From an uncultured Spirochaetaceae bacterium (GTDB lineage: Bacteria > Spirochaetota > Spirochaetia > Treponematales > Treponemataceae), in NCBI GenBank assembly GCA_937875245.1, contig CALNCH010000298.1:1-5350 (forward strand): a stretch of DNA of 5,350 bases, in the 5' to 3' direction. Of this stretch, positions 1 to 5,350 are shown in pieces. The first letter of the stretch is position 1; each line of letters starts with the position of its first letter. The notes under the pieces are model-generated. The model was not told the origin of the DNA and searched no databases. It saw only the letters and a list, made by a program, of their open reading frames with translations. The translations under genes and the position numbers were made by a program.

Positions 1-157
1 ATTGGGAGTTTTAATGGGAGCTCATAACGATGAAGAAATATATAACACAAAATTATATTTAATGCGCCCATCAAATGCAGTCATTAACGCCATCCAATCT
101 ACTGGATTTTTAGATGAATTTAGACGTATTTACTCGGTTACCGAGGTCGAAGCATAA
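1..157 (+). CDS. STAS-domain protein, C-terminal part (anti-sigma factor antagonist type), 5' end outside window
   Basis: Only the last 51 residues are visible, read in the frame starting at base 2 and ending at the TAA at 155-157. The fragment begins LGVLMGAH, continues with a short beta-strand-like stretch (TKLYLMRPSNAV) and ends GFLDEFRRIYSVTEVEA. This matches the second half of STAS domains such as SpoIIAA/RsbV: the helix after the phosphorylatable Ser (SxGLGVL), then a strand, a 'pS..V...l...Gf...f.iy' segment and a terminal acidic helix. The phosphoacceptor serine would lie just upstream of the window and cannot be seen. In the known family these proteins bind anti-sigma factors or serine kinases and switch partner by phosphorylation. 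Whether this one belongs to a sigma-factor circuit, a stressosome or another STAS system is unknown. Its stop codon directly abuts the next start, so the two genes are probably in one operon. The STAS call rests on pattern recognition over a short fragment. Confidence 0.68.
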   Translation, partial: LGVLMGAHNDEEIYNTKLYLMRPSNAVINAIQSTGFLDEFRRIYSVTEVEA

Positions 158-160
158 ATG
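143..160 (+). promoter_or_regulatory. Ribosome binding site and stop/start junction between STAS and M15 genes
   Basis: A GAGG core at 143-146 lies 11 nt before the ATG at 158-160, inside the last codons of the STAS gene. The STAS stop TAA (155-157) and the ATG follow each other with no spacer. This arrangement favours translational coupling. The spacing is a little long for an optimal site, so initiation may depend partly on ribosomes arriving from the upstream gene. Confidence 0.5.
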
Positions 161-1012
161 AAATCTAATGTAATTGTACTTTTTCTTTTGGTTGTTTTAG
201 TTTTTGCTGGTTGTAAAGGAAAACAAATACAAAATAACCCTAATGATTACATTGAAGTGTCTGTCAAAATGGCTAATCAAATATCACCTGAAGAAGAAAA
301 GCTGACACAGCTATTAACCAGATATCCCTTACCTTTTAACAATGAAAAAGGGGAAGCAAATCAAATAGCGGAAAGAATATTACAAGATAAAAAAAGTTTT
401 TTAGCAGATTTACAAGAAGTACTTGAAAAGGATACTTGGGATTCTTTAATTCTTGCAGATAAAAAACACTTTTTATCGGAAGACTATGAACCTGCTGATT
501 TAGTTTCTTTGACTCAAGATCTGGCTAAGGCACATAGTTATGTAATCAATAGAAATGATTTAAGTTTACGAATTCCTGTGGAAAAAGCTTTGCAAACTAT
601 GGCAGAGGCTGCCAAAGCAGAGGGAATTACACTGGTGGTAAGTTCCACATATAGAACTTATTCGTATCAAAAAATGATATATGAACGTAATGTAGCTCAA
701 ATGGGAAAAGAAGCTGCTGACAGAGAATCTGCGGCTCCTGGCACTAGTCAACATCAATTAGGGGTTGCAATAGATTTTGGTTCCATAACCGATGAATATG
801 CAGAAACAAAGGCTGGTAAATGGTTAGCATCTAATGCTTCTAAGTATGGTTTTTCTTTATCCTTTCCAAAGGAATATGAAGCTGTTACAGGATATCGGCG
901 GGAATGTTGGCATTATCGATATGTTGGAGAAAAAGCTATTGCCTTTCAAGAAAAGTGGTTTAACGATATTCAACAATACATGATTGAGTTTATATACGCT
1001 TGGCGACAATAA
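158..1012 (+). CDS. Putative lipoprotein, M15-family (VanY/LdcB-like) D,D- or L,D-carboxypeptidase
   Basis: This is a 284-residue protein predicted to trim peptidoglycan stem peptides outside the cytoplasmic membrane. Residues 1-18 form a lipoprotein signal: a short basic start, a hydrophobic core and a VFAGC lipobox with Cys19 as the lipidation site. Residues about 25-135 are a charged, mainly helical region that I cannot assign. The M15B catalytic domain covers about 140-265. It contains SSTYRTY (162-168, Arg166 substrate-binding type), the zinc motif SxHxxGxAxD (Ser197, His199, Gly202, Asp206), and ECWHYRYVG (249-257) with the expected catalytic Glu249 and third zinc ligand His252. All catalytic residues are present, so the enzyme should be active. 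The family includes both D-Ala-D-Ala carboxypeptidases (VanY) and L,D-carboxypeptidases (LdcB/DacB), and the sequence alone does not decide between them. No van genes are nearby, so glycopeptide resistance should not be inferred. ATG at 158 is chosen because the signal peptide begins there. GAGG at 143-146, inside the upstream gene, can act as its ribosome binding site. Confidence 0.88.
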   Translation: MKSNVIVLFLLVVLVFAGCKGKQIQNNPNDYIEVSVKMANQISPEEEKLTQLLTRYPLPFNNEKGEANQIAERILQDKKSFLADLQEVLEKDTWDSLILADKKHFLSEDYEPADLVSLTQDLAKAHSYVINRNDLSLRIPVEKALQTMAEAAKAEGITLVVSSTYRTYSYQKMIYERNVAQMGKEAADRESAAPGTSQHQLGVAIDFGSITDEYAETKAGKWLASNASKYGFSLSFPKEYEAVTGYRRECWHYRYVGEKAIAFQEKWFNDIQQYMIEFIYAWRQ

Positions 1013-1053
1013 AATAAGAAAGCCCCTGATTGTTTCAGGGGCTTTCTTATTTT
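1011..1053. terminator. Bidirectional intrinsic terminator between convergent genes
   Basis: A perfect 19-bp inverted repeat pairs 1011-1029 with 1035-1053 around a 5-nt loop (TTGTT, 1030-1034). The GC-rich core is GCCCCTGA/TCAGGGGC, flanked by an A-rich outer arm and a T-rich outer arm (CTTTCTTATTTT). Because the arms are A/T-rich at the base, the RNA ends in a U-rich stretch on either strand. It can therefore terminate the plus-strand M15 transcript and the minus-strand leuS/threonine aldolase transcript. The left arm starts within the M15 stop codon (TAA 1010-1012). The right arm ends 9 nt before the threonine aldolase stop at 1063-1065. Confidence 0.92.
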
Positions 1054-1062
1054 GTAAGGAAA

Positions 1063-2094
1063 TTATGCTAAAAACTTTTTTATAGTATCAATTACCTTAT
1101 CTATGTGCTCTTTATGAATCCAATAATGAGTCACAAATCTAAAATTTCCCTTAGGATCTGCATCTCCAATAAAAATTTCTTGTTCTAGCATAAATTCAGT
1201 TAAAGCTTCTGGATTAATGGTATTTCCTTTGAACCTGAAAAATACCATATTAATTTCAACTTGAAGAGGATCAATTTCAAGCTCTGGTATTTTTGCTAAT
1301 TCATTGGCTAAATATAAAGCAGTTTCATGGTCTTCATTCAAACGCAAACGCATTTTTCGTAAACTTATAAGACCGGCTGCAGCTAAACAACCTGCTTGTC
1401 TCATACCTCCACCCATAATTTTGCGGTTCCAACGTGCTTTTTCAATAAAAGCTGCAGAACCTGCTAAAATTGAACCTACTGGAGAACACAACCCTTTAGA
1501 TAAACAAAACATTACTGAATCAACCTGTTTCGTAATTTCTGTTGCGGGAACATTTAAGAATGTAGCAGCGTTAAAAAGTCTGGCACCATCTAAGTGTATT
1601 GGTACATGATACATGTTACTTATGTATTTTATTTCTTCCATAAAGGACAGTGGTTGTACTTTTCCATTAGCTCGGGCATTCTCAATACAGATAAGACCTG
1701 TTGTAGGTTCATGGATATCTGAACCAATACGTATTTTCGCTTCAAAATCCTTAGAATTCAAAAAAGAATCTTTACTTGTTACAGTACGTAATTGTACCCC
1801 AGCAATAATTGATGCAGCACCAGCCTCGTGTTGTACAATATGACAATCATCATCAAGAACAACTTCTTGGCCTCGGCGGCAATGGGTAAAAAGGGCTAAT
1901 TGATTCCCAAAAGTACCAGAAGGTACAAATAATGCAGCCTCTTTGCCTGCTAAACTAGCAGCATAATTCTGCAATTCATTAATAGTAGGATCATCTTGAT
2001 ACACATCATCACCTACAGGTGCCTCAGCCATGGCTTGACGCATTTCTTCTGTAGGCCATGTAACAGTATCACTTCGTAAATCTATATATTTCAT
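1063..2094 (-). CDS. ltaE: Low-specificity L-threonine aldolase (PLP-dependent, beta-eliminating lyase family)
   Basis: This 343-residue protein, the usual length for the family, is predicted to cleave L-threonine and L-allo-threonine to glycine and acetaldehyde in the cytoplasm, using pyridoxal phosphate. It belongs to the fold-type I aldolase family (GLY1/LtaE). Visible landmarks, in order: the N-terminal IDLRSDTVTWPT signature (4-15), GDDVYQDDPT (28-37), the phosphate-binding SGT (59-61), and the ring-stacking histidine region (His85/His89). Further on are DIH at 126-128, HLDGAR (167-172, with Asp169 for the pyridine nitrogen and Arg172), the Schiff-base lysine Lys200 in FCLSKG, the MRQAG motif (231-235), and Arg319 in FRFVTH for carboxylate binding. 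No key residue is missing. The ATG at 2092-2094 is preceded by a GAGG site and starts exactly at the family's conserved N-terminus. The gene lies 18 nt downstream of leuS on the same strand and is probably co-transcribed with it. The exact stereospecificity (low-specificity versus L-allo) cannot be read from the sequence. Confidence 0.95.
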   Translation of the reverse strand: MKYIDLRSDTVTWPTEEMRQAMAEAPVGDDVYQDDPTINELQNYAASLAGKEAALFVPSGTFGNQLALFTHCRRGQEVVLDDDCHIVQHEAGAASIIAGVQLRTVTSKDSFLNSKDFEAKIRIGSDIHEPTTGLICIENARANGKVQPLSFMEEIKYISNMYHVPIHLDGARLFNAATFLNVPATEITKQVDSVMFCLSKGLCSPVGSILAGSAAFIEKARWNRKIMGGGMRQAGCLAAAGLISLRKMRLRLNEDHETALYLANELAKIPELEIDPLQVEINMVFFRFKGNTINPEALTEFMLEQEIFIGDADPKGNFRFVTHYWIHKEHIDKVIDTIKKFLA

Positions 2095-2100
2095 AAAAAA

Positions 2101-2108
2101 AGCCTCTA
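2101..2108 (-). promoter_or_regulatory. Ribosome binding site of the threonine aldolase gene
   Basis: On the minus strand the sequence reads TAGAGGCT. Its GAGG core (2103-2106) sits 8 nt before the ATG at 2094, in the 18-nt gap after the leuS stop TAG (2113-2115). Position and spacing support the chosen start and an operon with leuS. There is no room for a separate promoter in this gap. Confidence 0.8.
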
Positions 2109-2112
2109 TAAA

Positions 2113-4782
2113 CTACTTAACTACAATGTTTACCAATTTATTAGGTACAACAATCACTTTTGCAATTGAATGTCCTTCAATGAATTTCTGAGCTCCTGCA
2201 GTATTAACAGCCTGTTTTTCTAATTCTTCTTTTGCGGTATTTACTGGAGTTTCAAACTTATCACGAATCTTGCCATTGACCTGGACAATTATGGTTGCGT
2301 TATCATCTTTACAGAATTCTTCATTAAAGGTAGGCCAACTTTCATATGCAATTGTTGATTTAGCATCCGAAGCATCGCCTTTACCTAATTTTTCCCACAA
2401 TTCTTCCCCTAAGTGAGGAGCGTAGACAGAAATCATTTTAACAAAATCTATCCACATTTTTTTTGGTAAAGAAGGTAATTTGCTTACTTCATTAATAAAA
2501 ATCATCATCTGACTGATAGCGGTATTAAAGTTAAGAGTACTAGTATCTTCCGTTACCTTTTTAATTGTACGGTGCAAAAGTTTTCGCAACTCTCCTTTGT
2601 CATCATCTAATTCACAATCACAAAGAGTTTTTTCACTTACAGCCCATACTTTTTCCAAAAAGCGGTTAACACCAATTAACCCTTGAGTACTCCATGGTTT
2701 TGATACTTCTAGAGGACCCATAAACATTTCGTACATACGAACTGAATCTGCACCATATTCTTTTATAACATCGTCTGGATTTACTACGTTTTTCAAAGAT
2801 TTTGACATCTTTGCTACAACTCGTTCCAAAACTTCACCAGTTTCATTTTCAACAAAAACGTTAGGCTCTTTTTCGGTTACACAGTCGGTAGGTACTAAGG
2901 TTTTATTTTTTCGTTGAAAAGCATAAGAAGTAATCATTCCCTGATTTACTAATCGCTGGAAAGGTTCTTTTGTATTTACTACTCCAATATCAAATAGGAC
3001 TTTGTGCCAGAATCGAGCGTAGAGTAAGTGCAATACGGCGTGTTCTGCACCGCCAACATATAAATCAACAGGCATCCAATAATCAATTGTATCTTTGCTG
3101 GCAAAAGCTGTATCGTTATTTGGATCCAAATATCTTAAATAGTACCAACATGAACCAGCCCATTGTGGCATAGTGTTTGTTTCTCGTTTTGCCGGTGCCC
3201 CGCAGGCAGGACAGGTGGTATTTACCCAATCATCAATTCCTGCTAAAGGACTTTCTCCAGTTCCTGTTGGTTGATAGGATTTAACATCTGGTAATGCTAA
3301 GGGTAACTGATCTTCTGGAAGAGGTACACAACCACATTTTTCACAGTGTACCAGAGGAATAGGTTCTCCCCAGTATCTTTGACGGCTGAAAACCCAGTCT
3401 CGAAGTTTATAATTAACAGCTTTCTTTCCAATGCCTTTTTCAGTAAGCCAGGAAATCATGGAAGGAATAGTTACCGCGGTTTCCATACCGGTAAAACCTT
3501 CAGAGTTGATAGCATATCCATCTGCAACAGTACACTTGTCAGCAACAGAAAAAATTTCAGGATTTTTTGTAGCCAGAGAGAGGGCAAAGTCTGAATCTGT
3601 AGAAGCTTTTTTAAGAAGTTGCCTTCCTTTTTGTAAATCCCCTTCTCCTAAGGTAGTTATTTCTTCTTCAGAAGCTACAACTTTAATAATAGGTAAGTTA
3701 AACATTTTAGCAAAATCCCAGTCACGATCATCGTGAGCAGGAACAGCCATAATAGCACCAGTTCCATAAGATATTAATATATAATCAGATATCCAAATTG
3801 GAATTTTTTTACCGTTTACGGGATTTATGGCATAACTTCCTGTAAAAACCCCACTTTTATCTTTTGCTAAATCCGTTCTCTCTAAATCACTTTTTTTTGC
3901 AGCTACTTCTATATAGTCTTTTACTGCTTTCTTTTGTTCTGGTGTAGATAATTTTTCAACTAAGGGATGTTCTGGGGCAATTACCATATAGGTTGCACCA
4001 AATAAGGTATCTGCTCTAGTAGTATAGACTTTTAAGAAATCTGTTGTTGCATTCCCATTACTATCTGCAATGGGGAAATCAACTTCGCCACCTTCGCTTT
4101 TACCGATCCAGTTTTTCTGCATTAATTTAACAGATTCAGGCCAATCAAGAGTGTCTAAATCTTCTAATAAGCGTTCTGCGTAGTGAGTTATTCTTAAAAT
4201 CCATTGCCGAATTGTTTTTCGGGTAACCGCAGAACCACAGCGGTCACAGCGACCTTCTTTTACTTCTTCGTTAGCAAGTCCTGTTAAACAACTAGGACAC
4301 CAGTTGATAGGAGTTTCTGCTTCGTAAGCTAATCCTTTTTTGTACAACTGAAGAAAAATCCATTGAGTCCAATGATAATAATCTGGTGTGCAGGTTGAAA
4401 CACAACGATCCCAGTCGTAGGAAAAGCCTAAGGCTTTTATTTGTTGGGTAAAGTGTTCAATATTTGCATTTGTGGTAGCACTTGGGTGCGTTCCAGTTTT
4501 AATAGCATAGTTTTCTGCAGGAAGACCAAAGGCATCGTATCCCATAGGGTGAAGAACGTTATACCCATTCATTCGTAAGTAGCGACAGTAAATATCTGTT
4601 GCAGTATAGCCTTCTGGATGTCCAACATGAAGCCCTTGTGCGGAAGGGTAAGGAAACATATCTAGAATATATCGACGTTTTGCTTTTTCAAATTTTGTAT
4701 CTTCTGTAACTTTAAATGTCTTGTTTTTTTCCCAGTAGTTTTGCCATTTAGGTTCAATTACTTCAAAAGGATATTTGGCCAT
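2113..4782 (-). CDS. leuS: Leucyl-tRNA synthetase (class Ia, with CP1 editing domain)
   Basis: This cytoplasmic enzyme charges tRNA-Leu with leucine and hydrolyses mischarged products. From the ATG at 4782 it is 889 residues, somewhat longer than most bacterial LeuRS. Visible domains are as follows. The Rossmann catalytic core carries HVGH (52-55, the HIGH motif). A zinc knuckle has Cys162/Cys165 and Cys179/Cys182. The CP1 editing domain (about 226-430) has the TTRADT threonine-rich motif (254-259) and GTGAIMAVPAHDDRD ending at Asp354, the editing-site aspartate. A second Cys pair set is at 480/483 and 524/527. KMSKS is at 658-662, followed by the helical anticodon-binding domain (about 690-830) and the C-terminal tRNA-binding domain (about 830-889). 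All catalytic and editing motifs are intact. Residues about 371-425 contain extra sequence compared with E. coli LeuRS. The frame is open further upstream to 4842, but that longer start is a TTG lying inside the promoter -35 box. The ATG at 4782 has a good GGGAG site and matches the family N-terminus (MAKYPFEVIEPKWQ). Confidence 0.98.
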   Translation of the reverse strand: MAKYPFEVIEPKWQNYWEKNKTFKVTEDTKFEKAKRRYILDMFPYPSAQGLHVGHPEGYTATDIYCRYLRMNGYNVLHPMGYDAFGLPAENYAIKTGTHPSATTNANIEHFTQQIKALGFSYDWDRCVSTCTPDYYHWTQWIFLQLYKKGLAYEAETPINWCPSCLTGLANEEVKEGRCDRCGSAVTRKTIRQWILRITHYAERLLEDLDTLDWPESVKLMQKNWIGKSEGGEVDFPIADSNGNATTDFLKVYTTRADTLFGATYMVIAPEHPLVEKLSTPEQKKAVKDYIEVAAKKSDLERTDLAKDKSGVFTGSYAINPVNGKKIPIWISDYILISYGTGAIMAVPAHDDRDWDFAKMFNLPIIKVVASEEEITTLGEGDLQKGRQLLKKASTDSDFALSLATKNPEIFSVADKCTVADGYAINSEGFTGMETAVTIPSMISWLTEKGIGKKAVNYKLRDWVFSRQRYWGEPIPLVHCEKCGCVPLPEDQLPLALPDVKSYQPTGTGESPLAGIDDWVNTTCPACGAPAKRETNTMPQWAGSCWYYLRYLDPNNDTAFASKDTIDYWMPVDLYVGGAEHAVLHLLYARFWHKVLFDIGVVNTKEPFQRLVNQGMITSYAFQRKNKTLVPTDCVTEKEPNVFVENETGEVLERVVAKMSKSLKNVVNPDDVIKEYGADSVRMYEMFMGPLEVSKPWSTQGLIGVNRFLEKVWAVSEKTLCDCELDDDKGELRKLLHRTIKKVTEDTSTLNFNTAISQMMIFINEVSKLPSLPKKMWIDFVKMISVYAPHLGEELWEKLGKGDASDAKSTIAYESWPTFNEEFCKDDNATIIVQVNGKIRDKFETPVNTAKEELEKQAVNTAGAQKFIEGHSIAKVIVVPNKLVNIVVK

Positions 4783-4791
4783 TTTATACAT

Positions 4792-4796
4792 CTCCC
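4792..4796 (-). promoter_or_regulatory. Ribosome binding site that fixes the leuS start
   Basis: On the minus strand GGGAG at 4792-4796 stands 9 nt before the ATG at 4780-4782. Another in-frame ATG at 4789-4791 immediately abuts this site and is too close to be used. The site therefore selects the start that gives the MAKYPFEV N-terminus. Confidence 0.8.
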
Positions 4797-4813
4797 ATAT
4801 AAATATCTTTTCC

Positions 4814-4842
4814 AGTATATCACAGTGAGATATGGTCTTCAA
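4814..4842 (-). promoter_or_regulatory. Predicted sigma-A-type promoter of leuS with extended -10
   Basis: On the minus strand TTGAAG (4837-4842) matches TTGACA at 4 of 6 positions. It is followed by an exact 17-bp spacer (4820-4836) and TATACT (4814-4819, 5 of 6 to TATAAT). A TG at 4821-4822 one base before the -10 box makes it an extended -10. Transcription would start near 4807, giving a leader of only about 25 nt before the leuS ATG. The promoter lies in the 106-bp gap after the MATE gene and would drive leuS and the threonine aldolase gene. Confidence 0.75.
4817..4833. promoter_or_regulatory. Operator-like dyad overlapping the leuS -10 box
   Basis: The plus strand reads ATATCACAGTGAGATAT, an imperfect 17-bp palindrome in which 7 of 8 symmetric positions pair around a central base. 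It fills most of the promoter spacer and covers the first half of the -10 box, a typical place for a repressor site. I do not recognise it as the consensus of a known regulator. A short dyad in AT-rich DNA can arise by chance, so this is a weak call. Confidence 0.3.
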
Positions 4843-4888
4843 CTAGGATAAAAAAGGAAAAAGTGGATCTAAAAAAATATTTTGAACA

Positions 4889-5350
4889 TTATTTTAATCG
4901 TTTAACAATCCAACCCTTGTAATAAATTATAAAGAAAAGAGAAGTAAGTATCCAACTTACGGGATAACTAGCAGCGATAGTAATAATTCCAGGTTTTACG
5001 GGGAGAGCAACAGCCAACCACACAATTCGAGTTATGCAAACTCCTCCAATTGTCATAATCATAGGAACTAAAGAGCGACCTATACCACGGCTTGTACCAG
5101 ATAAAATTTCTATGATGATGTAAGTAATAAAAGAAGGAACAAAGAATCTGAGAATTATCATTCCTTGTTCTACTACCTCTGTATCTGTGGTAAAAAGCTT
5201 TATAATATATTCCCCCAAAAACCAAAAACCTGTACAAATAATTACTGTGGAAAGAGCGGCCATACCTAGGGTTTCAATCATTCCTTTTCGAACTCTATCG
5301 TATTTTTCTGCTCCATAATTCTGTCCTGCAAAAGTAGTAATAGCAATTCC
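4889..5350 (-). CDS. MATE-family multidrug/Na+ (or H+) antiporter, C-terminal part, 5' end outside window
   Basis: The last 153 residues are visible; the frame stays open to the window edge, so the start lies beyond 5350. The fragment starts with ITTFAGQNYGAEKYDRVRKG, the characteristic MATE motif at the start of a cytoplasmic-side helix in the second six-helix bundle. It is followed by four hydrophobic segments, which I take as TM9-12 (visible residues about 30-53, 66-90, 94-115 and 120-145). The LFTTDTEVVEQG loop and the 'GTSRGIGRSLVPM' loop between them are also typical. The protein ends with a short basic tail. MATE proteins are inner-membrane exporters of cationic drugs or metabolites, driven by Na+ or H+ gradients. 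Substrate and coupling ion cannot be inferred from this half. An internal Met at 5279-5281 (visible residue 24) is not the real start because conserved MATE sequence continues upstream of it. Confidence 0.92.
   Translation of the reverse strand, partial: GIAITTFAGQNYGAEKYDRVRKGMIETLGMAALSTVIICTGFWFLGEYIIKLFTTDTEVVEQGMIILRFFVPSFITYIIIEILSGTSRGIGRSLVPMIMTIGGVCITRIVWLAVALPVKPGIITIAASYPVSWILTSLFFIIYYKGWIVKRLK

Noticed and set aside
158..1012. Vancomycin-resistance vanY
   Set aside because: The catalytic motifs are shared by ordinary housekeeping M15 carboxypeptidases. There are no vanH/A/X, vanR/S or mobile-element signs in the window.
1304..1843. Plus-strand open frames opposite the threonine aldolase gene
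   Set aside because: They lie fully antisense to a gene with complete family motifs, and their translations show no domain-like features.
2970..3736. Plus-strand open frames opposite leuS
   Set aside because: They are antisense shadows of conserved LeuRS coding sequence with no recognisable motifs.
4783..4842. Longer leuS reading frame starting at 4842 with 20 extra residues
   Set aside because: The far start is a TTG inside the -35 box, so it would not be on the transcript. The extra residues do not resemble LeuRS N-termini, and the ATG at 4782 has a well-placed GGGAG site.
4843..4888. AT-rich run after the MATE stop as a terminator
   Set aside because: On the minus strand there are T-runs and a short AAAATATTTT palindrome, but no GC-containing stem precedes them. 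I cannot support an intrinsic terminator.
4968..5237. Alternative minus-strand frame inside the MATE gene
   Set aside because: It overlaps the MATE frame, and its Tyr/His/Arg-rich translation is typical of an out-of-frame reading.

Overview
The window reads as ordinary chromosomal DNA from a low-GC, AT-rich bacterium, most likely a Bacillota member (Clostridia or Negativicutes are plausible guesses). The reasons are GAGG/GGGAG-type ribosome binding sites, A/T-ending codons, a LeuRS with two intact CxxC-type zinc sites, and a lipobox-bearing M15 carboxypeptidase. Genus cannot be told from the sequence.

Layout. On the plus strand, the window opens inside the C-terminal half of a small STAS-domain protein (anti-sigma-factor-antagonist type). 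Its stop abuts the start of a putative lipoprotein M15 (VanY/LdcB-like) peptidoglycan carboxypeptidase. A perfect 19-bp stem with a 5-nt loop follows and serves as a likely bidirectional terminator. From the other side, a minus-strand unit converges on it: an extended -10 promoter, leuS (leucyl-tRNA synthetase), an 18-nt gap, then a low-specificity L-threonine aldolase gene. Upstream of leuS, on the same strand, is the 3' end of a MATE-family multidrug/Na+ antiporter gene whose start lies outside the window.

How the genes relate. leuS and the threonine aldolase gene are probably co-transcribed from the promoter at about 4814-4842. Both concern amino acids (tRNA-Leu charging; threonine/allo-threonine cleavage to glycine), but the pairing does not by itself show a shared pathway. 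The STAS and M15 genes look translationally coupled. The MATE gene has no convincing terminator of its own, so some read-through into leuS is possible.

No mobile elements, CRISPR arrays, tRNA/rRNA genes or defence-like cassettes were seen, and no gene-free stretch exceeds 300 bases. I found no sign of a new biological system. The points worth a second look are modest: an extra segment of roughly 45 residues in the LeuRS editing region, a leuS leader too short for a T-box, an operator-like dyad across the leuS -10 box, and the unassigned N-terminal part of the M15 lipoprotein.
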